Below are positions 24,941 to 34,006 of a DNA stretch of 64,000 nucleotides, one piece after another; position 1 is the stretch's first letter; each line of letters begins with the position of its first letter. The position numbers and the translations under genes are program-made. The notes beneath the pieces were generated by a model that searched no databases, was not told where the DNA came from, and saw nothing but the letters and a program-made list of their open reading frames with translations. The stretch is taken from contig CBDCSD010000002.1 of NCBI GenBank assembly GCA_965221345.1, forward strand, positions 1,364,001-1,428,000. Reading direction: 5' to 3'. The stretch is from Bin5 sp965221345. Its GTDB lineage: Bacteria > Chloroflexota > Anaerolineae > Caldilineales > Caldilineaceae.

Positions 24941-25357
24941 TTGCCGACGATAAATCAATTGGTCCGCAAGGGCCGCAAGAACAAACCGAAAAAAGAGACC
25001 GCGCCAGCCTTGCGCTTTACGCAGAACACATTGACCGGCCGCACAAAGCGGGTCAAACAAGGCAACCCCCAAAAGAGGGGCGTATGTACACAGGTGCGAA
25101 CGACAACACCCAAAAAACCCAATTCCGCCCTGCGCAAGGTAGCCCGGGTGCGCCTTACCAATGGTGTTGAAGTGACGGCCTATATTCCTGGCGAAGGCCA
25201 TAACCTCCAGGAACACAGTGTGGTTCTGGTACGCGGCGGTCGCGTCAGAGATCTGCCCGGCGTGCGTTATCATATCGTGCGCGGCGCATTGGACAGCACC
25301 GGCGTCAATGACCGCAAGCGAAGCCGCAGCAAATACGGTACCAAGAAGCCGCGTTAA
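24941..25357 (+). CDS. rpsL: Ribosomal protein S12
   Basis: 138 residues of the 30S decoding-centre protein. The start is TTG at 24941: GGGAGG lies six to seven bases upstream and translation from it gives the canonical MPTINQLVRKGR. The TTTPKKPNSALRKVARVRL segment keeps the lysine that is changed in streptomycin-resistant mutants, and the PGEGHNLQEHSVVLVRGGRV loop is normal. First gene of a str-type block; rpsG follows after 88 bp. Confidence 0.98.
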   Translation: MPTINQLVRKGRKNKPKKETAPALRFTQNTLTGRTKRVKQGNPQKRGVCTQVRTTTPKKPNSALRKVARVRLTNGVEVTAYIPGEGHNLQEHSVVLVRGGRVRDLPGVRYHIVRGALDSTGVNDRKRSRSKYGTKKPR

Positions 25358-25390
25358 GCGCCGACTCTGGAGAGGCAGGACAGGCTGAAA

Positions 25391-25417
25391 GCGTCCTTGC
25401 TCAAGAGGCGCGTGCAG
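25391..25417 (+). repeat. Family B palindromic repeat, copy B9 (rpsL-rpsG spacer)
   Basis: GCGTCCTT and AAGAGGCGCG arms around GCTC; imperfect stem. Confidence 0.5.
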
Positions 25418-25445
25418 GCGCAAACTATGAGGATGGAGTTGTAGA

Positions 25446-25922
25446 ATGCCGCGACGAAACCGGCCTGAAAAGCGTAAAGTTACGCCCGACCCCCGGCATA
25501 ATAGCGTTGTGCTGGCCAAGTTTATCAACAACCTGATGGAACGGGGCAAAAAAAGCCTGGCCGCCAGAATTGTATATACCGCACTGGATACCATAGCCGA
25601 ACGCACCAATCGTCCACCACTGGAAGTCTTCGAAGAAGCGCTCAGGAACGCCACTCCTCTGGTTGAGGTCAAACCGCAGCGTGTTGGTGGCGCAACCTAC
25701 CAGGTGCCGATGGAAATCCGGCCAGACCGGCGGCAGGCCTTGGCCATGCGCTGGCTGATTCAGAATGCCAGGGGGCGGGGCGGCCGCAATATGGCCGCTC
25801 GGTTGGCAAATGAACTTCTGGACACAGCGCGCGGCGAAGGACAGACCGTTCGCAGGCGTGAAGAAACGCACCGGATGGCAGAAGCCAATCAGGCATTTGC
25901 CCATTTTGCCAGAAGACGATAG
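25446..25922 (+). CDS. rpsG: Ribosomal protein S7
   Basis: 158 residues, normal length. S7 nucleates the 30S head and binds the 16S 3' domain. The opening MPRRNRPEKRKVTPDPRHNS, KFINNLMERGKK, GGATYQVPMEIRP and the C-terminal EETHRMAEANQAFAHFA are all family-typical. GGAG lies seven bases before the ATG. A 515-bp spacer with its own promoter separates it from fusA. Confidence 0.98.
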   Translation: MPRRNRPEKRKVTPDPRHNSVVLAKFINNLMERGKKSLAARIVYTALDTIAERTNRPPLEVFEEALRNATPLVEVKPQRVGGATYQVPMEIRPDRRQALAMRWLIQNARGRGGRNMAARLANELLDTARGEGQTVRRREETHRMAEANQAFAHFARRR

Positions 25923-26055
25923 GAAACTTGCCTTCGCGGCAGCTGTTCCTGCTTGGCAGCCCTGCCGTGGCAGCACAAACAGAAAAACTGGTTCTTCCTG
26001 ATGTGTCCGGCACCCATGCTGGGCACAGCGTTGAAGAAATCCGGCCTTTTCGGGT

Positions 26056-26084
26056 TTGGATGTTCTTCTGAACCAAATTATACA
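26056..26084 (+). promoter_or_regulatory. Promoter for fusA
   Basis: TTGGAT, 17-bp spacer, TATACA; gives a leader of about 350 nt. Confidence 0.55.
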
Positions 26085-26168
26085 CGGCGCATTCGAGCCA
26101 CAGGATGATGTCGCACTGCACTCAGCATTCCGCTGAGTGAAATTTGACGCTGCCGGATGAGCAGTTTG

Positions 26169-26198
26169 TATGCACCCCTGCTCAAAAGGGGCGCGTCG
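26169..26198 (+). repeat. Family B palindromic repeat, copy B10 (fusA leader)
   Basis: TGCACCCCT and AGGGGCGCG arms around GCTCAAA; a good hairpin. Confidence 0.7.
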
Positions 26199-26343
26199 GA
26201 TTCTGGTGCCTGTGAAACGGTTGCGTCGTCTGTTTGTCAGGGGCCAGAGCACCGGCGGCGGGTCGTGGCAAACCGCCCGCAGCCGCTCGAGGAGACCCGG
26301 TTGCCGCCGAACAACATGAATCCAACGTTGCAGGGCTGCAGGT

Positions 26344-26372
26344 TGTATCCCCTGTGTGAACGGGGCGCGACA
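26344..26372 (+). repeat. Family B palindromic repeat, copy B11 (fusA leader)
   Basis: TATCCCCT and CGGGGCGCG arms around GTGTGAA. Confidence 0.55.
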
Positions 26373-26378
26373 GTTCAA

Positions 26379-26409
26379 TGCGCTTCCGCTTGCAAGGGAT
26401 GCGACGCTG
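26379..26409 (+). repeat. Family B-like repeat, copy B12 (fusA leader)
   Basis: TGCGCTTCCGC and GGGATGCGACGC arms around TTGCAA; degenerate. It ends about 28 bases before the fusA start codon. Confidence 0.4.
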
Positions 26410-26437
26410 CCCACCAGGACAAGATCAGGTGAATTTG

Positions 26438-28531
26438 ATGAGTCAGGTACCATTACATAAAATCCGCAATATCGGAATTATCGCCCATATTGACGCCGGC
26501 AAGACGACGACAACGGAACGAATTCTGTTCTATTCCGGTCGTATTCACCGCATGGGCGAAGTGCATGAGGGAACCGCTGTCACAGACTGGATGGCGCAGG
26601 AACGGGAACGCGGCATCACCATTACCGCGGCGGCGATTACGGCCAACTGGGTTGACAGCCGTAGCCGCGAAGAATCCCAGATCAATGTCATCGACACACC
26701 AGGCCATATCGATTTTACCGCCGAAGTGCAGCGCAGCTTGCGCGTCCTGGATGGTGGCATCGTCGTCTTCGACGCGGTTGCAGGTGTCGAACCACAGTCA
26801 GAAACCGTCTGGCGGCAGGCAGACACATATCAAGTGCCTCGCATCTGCTTCGTGAATAAGATGGACCGGTTGGGAGCCGACTTTGATCGTACCGTTGGCA
26901 TGATTGTCGACCGCCTCGGCGCGGACCCGCTGCCCATTCAACTGCCCTGGGGCGCGGAAGAACATTTCCAGGGCGTCATCGACCTCTTTACGATGAAGGC
27001 CCTGCGGTACAGCGATGCATTGGGCGCCACACCTGAAACAACCGCGATTCCGGAGGAAATGAGAGCAGCGGCCGAGACCGCGCGCGCCGCCATGGTTGAG
27101 CGGATCGCCGAAACCGATGACGAACTGACACTGCTCTATCTGGAAGGCGAAGAGATCAGCAACGAACAGCTGATCAAAGCCCTGCGCAATGCTGTCATCG
27201 GCAATGATATCGTACCAATATTGTGCGGGTCGGCCCTGAAGAACAAAGGTGTGCAACCACTTCTGGATGCGATTGTTCGCTTTCTGCCCAGCCCACTGGA
27301 CGTGCCTCCGGTCGTCGGCATTGACCCCAGAACAGAGGAAGAAAAGATTCGGTTCGCCGATCCGGAAGAACCTTTCGCCGCCCTTGTCTTCAAAATCGTG
27401 ACCGATCCCTTTGTCGGGCGCCTGGCCTATGTACGAGTGTATTCGGGTACATTGTCATCGGGAAGTATGGTCTACAACGCCAACAAAGGCCGACGAGAAC
27501 GAATCGGTCGGCTCTTGCAAATGCATGCCGACAAAAGAGAAGAAATCAAAGTTTGCCGCGCCGGCGACATTGCCGCCATTGTCGGCCTCAAACAGAGCCT
27601 GACTGGTGAGACGCTCAGCGACCGCAACAACGAGATCTTGCTGGAAACGATCGAGTTTCCGGCCCCGGTGATTGGGATCGCGGTTGAGCCGAAGTCCAAA
27701 GCAGATCAGGACAAGATGGCCGACGGCCTCTTGAAGTTGGCCGAAGAAGACCCAACGTTTCAGATACGACACGACGATCAAACGGGGCAGACAATCATCA
27801 GCGGAATGGGTGAGTTGCACTTGCAGATTATCGTCGACCGTCTGAAGAGAGAGTTTCGGGTCCAGTGTAATGAGGGCCGCCCGCAGGTGGCCTATCGGGA
27901 AACGATCACAAAAGCCACACGGGCAGAAGGGCGATTCGTTCGTCAGACCGGTGGACGCGGACAGTTTGGCCATGTCTATATCGAGTTGGAACCGAATGAA
28001 GAGGGCAAGGGATTCGAGTTTGAGGACAAAATCGTCGGCGGCGCAATCCCCAGAGAGTACATCCCTGCGGTTCGCAAGGGGATCGAAGAGTCTATGGCAA
28101 GCGGTGTGCTTTCGGGTTACCCGGTGGTGGATATTCGCGCCGCACTGGTGGATGGCAGCTACCATGATGTCGATTCCAGCGAAATCGCTTTCAAAGTAGC
28201 CGGTTCCATGGCGTTCAGGGAGGGCATGTCAAAGGCCGGCCCGGTTCTGTTGGAGCCAATTGTGTTGGTTGAAGCGGTCGTGCCGGAGGAGTTCGTCGGC
28301 GACATCGTGGGCGATTTTTCCAGCCGCCGCGGGCAGATCGAAGGCCTGACCCCCCATAGCAACAAAGTGACTGCTGTGCGGTCGGTCGTGCCCCTGGCGG
28401 AAATGTTCGGGTACGCGACGACTCTCCGCTCGATCACCAGTGGGCGGGGCACCTTTACGATGCAGTTCGACAGTTATCAGCCTGATACCCAAAAAACGGA
28501 CGTCGGCGCCCTGCGACGAGAGTTCGCCTGA
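26438..28531 (+). CDS. fusA: Translation elongation factor G
   Basis: 697 residues, normal. EF-G drives GTP-dependent translocation on the ribosome. Start ATG 26438 has AGGTGA five bases upstream and begins MSQVPLHKIRNIGIIAHIDAG; an upstream in-frame ATG at 26378 lies inside a repeat. G1 AHIDAGKTTTTER, G3 DTPGHIDF, G4 NKMD and domain IV/V segments (TGGRGQFGHVYIELEPNEEG, SRRGQIEG) are visible. tuf follows after 324 bp with its own promoter. Confidence 0.98.
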   Translation: MSQVPLHKIRNIGIIAHIDAGKTTTTERILFYSGRIHRMGEVHEGTAVTDWMAQERERGITITAAAITANWVDSRSREESQINVIDTPGHIDFTAEVQRSLRVLDGGIVVFDAVAGVEPQSETVWRQADTYQVPRICFVNKMDRLGADFDRTVGMIVDRLGADPLPIQLPWGAEEHFQGVIDLFTMKALRYSDALGATPETTAIPEEMRAAAETARAAMVERIAETDDELTLLYLEGEEISNEQLIKALRNAVIGNDIVPILCGSALKNKGVQPLLDAIVRFLPSPLDVPPVVGIDPRTEEEKIRFADPEEPFAALVFKIVTDPFVGRLAYVRVYSGTLSSGSMVYNANKGRRERIGRLLQMHADKREEIKVCRAGDIAAIVGLKQSLTGETLSDRNNEILLETIEFPAPVIGIAVEPKSKADQDKMADGLLKLAEEDPTFQIRHDDQTGQTIISGMGELHLQIIVDRLKREFRVQCNEGRPQVAYRETITKATRAEGRFVRQTGGRGQFGHVYIELEPNEEGKGFEFEDKIVGGAIPREYIPAVRKGIEESMASGVLSGYPVVDIRAALVDGSYHDVDSSEIAFKVAGSMAFREGMSKAGPVLLEPIVLVEAVVPEEFVGDIVGDFSSRRGQIEGLTPHSNKVTAVRSVVPLAEMFGYATTLRSITSGRGTFTMQFDSYQPDTQKTDVGALRREFA

Positions 28532-28855
28532 GTTGTATGCAGCCGGTGCAGTCTGATTGGCCGTTTCAGTTGTGTCCAGACTTGTCAACCGTCAGGACAT
28601 TTCGTATACTATTCAGGTTGCAGAGGCGGCGTCTATGCCGCCGAAAAAACTGTTCAAGGTGCTTCTAAGCAAAAGCGGCGCGATCGCGAAAGCAGGTCTT
28701 TTGTCCGACCAGCGACGCTTGCACCGGCTTGGCGGACTGCCCGCCGGGTGCATAGAAGATCGCCTTAGCAAGCGTATATGGCGAAAATTTCCAGCTTCGT
28801 TGCGAGGCTGCTTGATTCTGCATAGTAGACATGCGAAACAGTCAGGAGAGAAAGA
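28532..28855. other. fusA-tuf spacer with strong tuf promoter
   Basis: 324 bp. Beyond the promoter, the roughly 240-nt tuf leader has a GGCGGC/GCCGCC hairpin (28624-28641) and stretches reminiscent of family B (28656-28690, 28735-28765), too degenerate to call. Confidence 0.55.
28582..28610 (+). promoter_or_regulatory. Promoter for tuf
   Basis: TTGTCA, 17-bp spacer, TATACT; close to consensus. Confidence 0.75.
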
Positions 28856-30055
<1,200 letters not shown>

Positions 30056-30075
30056 CCTTCTGGATAATTTGAGTT

Positions 30076-30110
30076 TGTCCGAAAAAAACCAACACTTTTC
30101 GGACATTTTA
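30076..30110 (+). terminator. Hairpin terminator after tuf
   Basis: TGTCCGAAAA pairs with TTTTCGGACA across 10 bases, then TTTTA; it ends where the tRNA begins. The A/T runs in the stem would allow action in both directions. Confidence 0.65.
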
Positions 30111-30182
30111 GGCGAGTAGCTCAACTGGCAGAGCGGCGGTCTCCAAAACCGCAGGTTGCGGGTTCAAGTCCTGCCTCGCCTG
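30110..30182 (+). tRNA. trnW: tRNA-Trp (anticodon CCA)
   Basis: Complete cloverleaf: acceptor AGGCGAG/CTCGCCT, D arm GCTC/GAGC, anticodon arm GCGGT-CTCCAAA-ACCGC, T arm GCGGG-TTCAAGT-CCTGC with one G-T pair, discriminator G. CCA is not encoded. Placement between tuf and secE is common in bacteria. Confidence 0.97.
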
Positions 30183-30185
30183 TCA

Positions 30186-30222
30186 GAAAATGACCACCAG
30201 CAGCCGCTCGGTGGTCATTTTC
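30186..30222 (+). terminator. Hairpin after tRNA-Trp, possible terminator
   Basis: GAAAATGACCACC pairs with GGTGGTCATTTTC (13 bp) across 11 bases. The T run lies inside the stem, so strength is uncertain; it may also define the tRNA 3' processing boundary. Confidence 0.5.
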
Positions 30223-30322
30223 CGCCTGAGAAGGCTCAAACCGCTACATGAAGTAGATGAGCAAGTAAGATTTGTGGAGTAGTGGACATATTCTTGTGTT
30301 CACGCACAAAACGGAGCCAATC

Positions 30323-30541
30323 GTGAGCCGGTCATCAACTGTTCCAAGGTCTGATAACGCAATTGTACGGTACTTTAAGGAAACCCGGGCTGAAATCGGC
30401 AAGGTCACCTGGCCGACCCGAGAAGAGGGTACCCGCCTGACTATCGTTGTGTTGATTGTCACCACTATCGCCGCGCTTGTTCTGTTTGCTGTAGACTCGT
30501 TCTTCAGTTATCTGGTGACACTGTTTCTACAAGTATTTTAG
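30323..30541 (+). CDS. secE: SecE, preprotein translocase subunit
   Basis: 72 residues. SecE clamps SecY in the translocon. GTG at 30323 has GGAG six bases upstream and is preferred over the TTG at 30272, which has no Shine-Dalgarno. FKETRAEIGKVTWPTREE is the conserved amphipathic motif and a single C-terminal membrane span (about residues 37-65) follows, giving the minimal single-span form. nusG follows 75 bp downstream. Confidence 0.95.
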   Translation: MSRSSTVPRSDNAIVRYFKETRAEIGKVTWPTREEGTRLTIVVLIVTTIAALVLFAVDSFFSYLVTLFLQVF

Positions 30542-30616
30542 ACCGCATCTTTGGCGCAACCCCCTTCTGTTGTAGAGAAGGGCCGGTTTTGGAATGTGAC
30601 GCGCAAGGAGGAATCT

Positions 30617-31255
30617 GTGGGTGATATAACGAATGCAGGCGCCGACTCTGACTCGCAGGAAGATGAGACGGTTGCCGCGCTGGTAGACGATGAGTTGTCC
30701 GCAACCACTGATGAGGAAACGACCGGCCCGAAACCGGAATGGTATGTAGTGCACAGTTATTCGGGCAAGGAAAACAAAGTAAAGAAGAACCTGGAGCACC
30801 GGGCGGAATCGATGAACATGACCGACCGGATCCTGCAGATAGTTGTGCCTACCGAAACCGAGATCGAGATCAAAGATGGCGTCCGCCGTGAGGTTGAGCG
30901 CCAGGTTTTCCCCGGCTATATTCTCATCGAAATGATTATGGATGAGGACAGCTGGTATGTGGTGCGCAATACCCCGGGCGTTACCAGTTTTGTTGGCATG
31001 GGAAACAAGCCCAGCCCCTTGAGTCAGACCGAAGTGAATCACATCATGAGCCGCATCGAATCGGACGAACCGCGGGTCAAAGTCAGCTTCGATGTGGGCG
31101 AGCGCGTCCGAATTATAGAAGGCCCGTTTGCCGAATTTACGGGTGTTGTCGATACGCTGGAGGCAGAGAAGGGCAAAGCACGCGTCATGGTAAGTTTCTT
31201 CAACCGGGAAACACCGGTGGAGGTGGACTTCCTCCAATTGGAACGGGATACGTAA
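30617..31255 (+). CDS. nusG: Transcription termination/antitermination factor NusG
   Basis: 212 residues from the GTG at 30617, which has AAGGAGG five bases upstream. NusG binds RNA polymerase and couples it to Rho or the ribosome. After an acidic extension of about 38 residues come WYVVHSYSGKENKVKKNL (NGN domain), VFPGYILIEM and the KOW domain (VGERVRIIEGPFAEFTGVVD). Followed by rplK after 17 bp, the usual order. Confidence 0.97.
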   Translation: MGDITNAGADSDSQEDETVAALVDDELSATTDEETTGPKPEWYVVHSYSGKENKVKKNLEHRAESMNMTDRILQIVVPTETEIEIKDGVRREVERQVFPGYILIEMIMDEDSWYVVRNTPGVTSFVGMGNKPSPLSQTEVNHIMSRIESDEPRVKVSFDVGERVRIIEGPFAEFTGVVDTLEAEKGKARVMVSFFNRETPVEVDFLQLERDT

Positions 31256-31272
31256 AAGGAGAAGCAGGCGAA

Positions 31273-31698
31273 ATGGCGAAGAAAGTCAAAGCGATTGTAA
31301 AGTTGCAGATCCCTGCCGGCAAAGCCAACCCTGCCCCACCGGTAGGCACGGCGCTCGGCCCGCACGGTGTCAATATCATGGGCTTCTGCAAAGAGTATAA
31401 TGCGCGCACACAGAGTCAGATGGGGCAGGTCATTCCAGTCGAAATCACGATTTTCCAGGATCAATCGTTTACATTTATTACCAAAACACCGCCGGCGGCC
31501 GAACTGATCAAGAAGGCAGCCGGGATCGATAAAGGCAGCGGCGTTCCCAATACGGAAGAAGTGGGGAAGATCACCAATCAACAGGTGCGGGAAATCGCCG
31601 AGATAAAACTGAAGGATCTGGACAATATCCCCATAGACAGCGCCATGCAGATGGTGAAAGGCACGGCCCGCAGCATGGGAGTGACAGTTGTCGAATAG
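31273..31698 (+). CDS. rplK: Ribosomal protein L11
   Basis: 141 residues, standard length. L11 forms the GTPase-associated centre with 23S rRNA. The N-terminal proline-rich block LQIPAGKANPAPPVGTALGP and C-terminal RNA-binding RSMGV are present. AAGGAG precedes the ATG. A 99-bp spacer separates it from rplA. Confidence 0.98.
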   Translation: MAKKVKAIVKLQIPAGKANPAPPVGTALGPHGVNIMGFCKEYNARTQSQMGQVIPVEITIFQDQSFTFITKTPPAAELIKKAAGIDKGSGVPNTEEVGKITNQQVREIAEIKLKDLDNIPIDSAMQMVKGTARSMGVTVVE

Positions 31699-31797
31699 GC
31701 GGGATCTGCACATCAATTTGTGACCCCGCAAAAATCACTGGATCATCGATGGGAGGGGTGCCCGCTTGTGCCCCGCTTGCACCACTAGGAGTGTAAA

Positions 31798-32511
31798 ATG
31801 CCAACACATAGTAATCGTTACAACACCGCCCGCAGCAAGGTTGACCGCAATAAGCAATATCTGCCCGCCGCAGCCGTTGACCTGATGCAAGAGAGCGCAA
31901 CGTCCAAGTTCGATGAGACGGTGGAACTGCATCTGAGCACCGGTGTTGATCCCCGTCACGCCGAACAGCAGGTGCGGGGCGTCGTAACCCTGCCCCATGG
32001 CACCGGTCGCGTCGTACGCATTCTGGTTTTTGCCGGCGCCGATGGCGTCAGCCTGGCCGAGGAAGCCGGCGCTGACTATGTCGGCGGCGAAGATCTGGCC
32101 AAGCGGATTCAGGGAGGTTGGCTCGATTTTGATGTCGTCCTCGCCACACCGGATATGATGAGGGTGGTTGGCAGGCTGGGTCGCGTGCTTGGCCCCCGAG
32201 GATTGATGCCCAGCCCTAAAGCCGGCACCATTGTTCAAGCCTCTGAACTGCCGCGCGTCGTTGAGGAAACCCGCTTGGGCCGCGTCGAATTTCGCGTCGA
32301 TAAGACAAGCAATGTCCATGTTCCCATCGGCAAAGTGAGGTTCAAGAGCGAACAGATACTCGACAACTTCTCTTCCGTAATGGAAGCCGTTATGGCCGCC
32401 AGACCTACGGCTGTGAAGGGTGTCTATCTCAAGAGAGTGACGCTGACCAGCACCATGGGCCCGGGGATTCGCGTCGATGTCAATGCAGCCTCAATGCTCA
32501 AAGCGGCATAG
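31798..32511 (+). CDS. rplA: Ribosomal protein L1
   Basis: 237 residues. L1 forms the mobile stalk at the E site and in other bacteria represses its own operon. Conserved LPHGTG, GLMPSPKAGTI and the GRVEFRVDKTSNVHVPIGK stretch are present, and TSTMGPGIRVD ends the protein. TAGGAG lies seven bases before the ATG. Confidence 0.98.
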   Translation: MPTHSNRYNTARSKVDRNKQYLPAAAVDLMQESATSKFDETVELHLSTGVDPRHAEQQVRGVVTLPHGTGRVVRILVFAGADGVSLAEEAGADYVGGEDLAKRIQGGWLDFDVVLATPDMMRVVGRLGRVLGPRGLMPSPKAGTIVQASELPRVVEETRLGRVEFRVDKTSNVHVPIGKVRFKSEQILDNFSSVMEAVMAARPTAVKGVYLKRVTLTSTMGPGIRVDVNAASMLKAA

Positions 32512-32529
32512 GCCCGGTTTGCCATTGCC

Positions 32530-32690
32530 AAGCGCTGTACGGTAAAATTGGCGCTTATCAACCGCATACGATTCTCAGTTCCATAGACAGCCGGTATTCG
32601 CGCTGCGAATACAAATGCGTCCAAGTGCGCAGCCGGCCAAGGGCTGAACACAGCGACCCTGACCGCCGTTGTCTGGCGGTGTCGCTTGCC
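32530..32690 (+). promoter_or_regulatory. Ribosomal L10 leader (autoregulatory mRNA element)
   Basis: TAGACAGCCGG (32584-32594) faces CCGGCCAAGG (32633-32642), the paired core typical of L10 leaders. Between them is a perfect GTATTCGC/GCGAATAC hairpin (32594-32612), and upstream an AAGCGC/GCGCTT stem (32530-32556). In other bacteria L10(L12)4 binds this element and represses rplJ-rplL. Confidence 0.85.
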
Positions 32691-32691
32691 A

Positions 32692-32724
32692 CGCCCTTGT
32701 CTGCATCGCAAGGGCGTTCTTGTT
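32692..32724 (+). terminator. Attenuator terminator in the rplJ leader
   Basis: CGCCCTTG pairs with CAAGGGCG, followed by TTCTTGTT, about 85 bases before rplJ. Its position after the L10 leader suggests attenuation. A CCGCC/GGCGG hairpin lies just upstream (32664-32679). Confidence 0.65.
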
Positions 32725-32809
32725 CGCAACGTCCGTCGGAATTTGTAGGGGACACCGGTCGATATTACCCGCGTCCCCGCTGAAATCCTGTAGAAAGGGG
32801 GAATTTCAA

Positions 32810-33346
32810 TTGGCACTTAGTCGAAAGAAGAAGGAAGAACTCGTCGCGCTGTACTCCTCATACCTGGAGAACGCCTCCGCTGTCGTCTTCACAGATTATC
32901 GTGGCTCCACCGTCCCGCAGATCAACGGGCTGCGCACCAAACTCAAAGATGCGGATACGTCCTATATGGTCGTGAAAAACCGCCTTATGCGGCTTGCGTT
33001 GCAGCACAGAGGAATCACCGAAGACCTGGACGAACTGCTGGAAGGGCCGAATGCAGTCGCATTTGTCGGCGAAGATATCGGCAGAGGCGTGACGGCAGTG
33101 AAGGACGGTATTCGCGTACTGGATGAAGTCATCGAAATCAAAGGCGGAATCCTGGAGAAAACCGTTCTGGATGCCACCGGCGCCGCGGCTCTGTCCGAAC
33201 TGCCCACGCGGGAAGAGATGCTGGCCACACTGTTGGCGACAATTATCGCGCCGGCCACCCAGCTCGTCCGCGTCGTCAACGAACCCGGGGCCAGCTTGGC
33301 GCGGGTCGTCAATGCGCACGCCGATGCCCAGGCAGAGGCAGCCTGA
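32810..33346 (+). CDS. rplJ: Ribosomal protein L10
   Basis: 178 residues from a TTG start at 32810, preceded by AAGGGGG and an eight-base gap. Translation from here gives the family-like LALSRKKKEELVALYSSYLE; no ATG or GTG fits near it. VVFTDYRGSTVPQINGLR, YMVVKNRLMRLA and the C-terminal helix that holds L7/L12 dimers are visible. It is preceded by its leader and attenuator. Confidence 0.96.
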   Translation: MALSRKKKEELVALYSSYLENASAVVFTDYRGSTVPQINGLRTKLKDADTSYMVVKNRLMRLALQHRGITEDLDELLEGPNAVAFVGEDIGRGVTAVKDGIRVLDEVIEIKGGILEKTVLDATGAAALSELPTREEMLATLLATIIAPATQLVRVVNEPGASLARVVNAHADAQAEAA

Positions 33347-33439
33347 ACGTCAACAGAGGGTTTCAACCCCTCCTGAATGCATAGTTGCATCGTCGAGACA
33401 GGTAACCCACAAGAACAGACAATTGGGAGAATTCTAACA

Positions 33440-33820
33440 ATGGCAGATCTGAATGCAATCAAAGAACAACTGGACCAGTTAACTCTTCTGGAAGCCGCAG
33501 AACTGGTGAAAATGCTTGAAGAGGCCTGGGGAGTTAGCGCCGCCGCAGCTGTGGCGGTGGCCGGCGTGGCTGGCGCCGCGGCTGATGTCGAAGAAGAGGT
33601 GGAAGAGCAGACAGAGTTTGACGTGATCCTCGCCGATATAGGAGCCAGGAAAATCAACGTCATTAAGGCTGTCCGCGCAGTCACAAGCCTTGGCCTGCGA
33701 GAGGCCAAGGAGTTGGTCGAGAGCGCCCCGGCGCCCGTGGTGCAGGGTGTGGCAAAGGATGTCGCCGAAGACGCAAAAACCCAGTTGGAGGCCGAAGGGG
33801 CAACTGTAGAAATCAAGTAA
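33440..33820 (+). CDS. rplL: Ribosomal protein L7/L12
   Basis: 126 residues. The N-terminal dimerisation helices (LTLLEAAELVKMLEEAWGV), Ala/Val hinge, and C-terminal factor-binding domain (EFDVILADIGARKINVIKAVRAVTSLGLREAKELV split by the usual turn) are normal. Start ATG 33440 with GGGAGA upstream. A strong terminator ends the operon 20 bp later. Confidence 0.98.
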   Translation: MADLNAIKEQLDQLTLLEAAELVKMLEEAWGVSAAAAVAVAGVAGAAADVEEEVEEQTEFDVILADIGARKINVIKAVRAVTSLGLREAKELVESAPAPVVQGVAKDVAEDAKTQLEAEGATVEIK

Positions 33821-33840
33821 CCTTCCGGCCGGACCAATCA

Positions 33841-33875
33841 AAGGGGTGCATCCAAGAACGGATGCACCCCTTTTT
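33841..33875 (+). terminator. Intrinsic terminator of the L10-L12 operon
   Basis: AAGGGGTGCATCC pairs with GGATGCACCCCTT across AAGAAC and is followed by a T run. Confidence 0.92.
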
Positions 33876-33937
33876 GTTCAGGGCGCCGGCAGGCAGCAAC
33901 CGGGAACTATGAGCGCAACCCGGAAATTTGAAGCAGC

Positions 33938-33966
33938 TTGTCCGCCCATTGGCACTATGTTACAAT
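33938..33966 (+). promoter_or_regulatory. Promoter for holB-ricT
   Basis: TTGTCC, 17-bp spacer, TACAAT. Transcription would begin near 33973, which rules out the upstream start codons of the holB frame. Confidence 0.7.
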
Positions 33967-34006
33967 GCCGGGATATCTCACTACAGAAGAACAGAGGGAG
34001 ATGCAA

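Larger units (their letters stand above)
25923..26437. other. rpsG-fusA spacer with promoter and family B repeats
   Basis: 515 bp. It contains a fusA promoter (26056-26084) and three family B-like hairpins in the predicted fusA leader. No terminator with a T tract follows rpsG. Confidence 0.6.
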
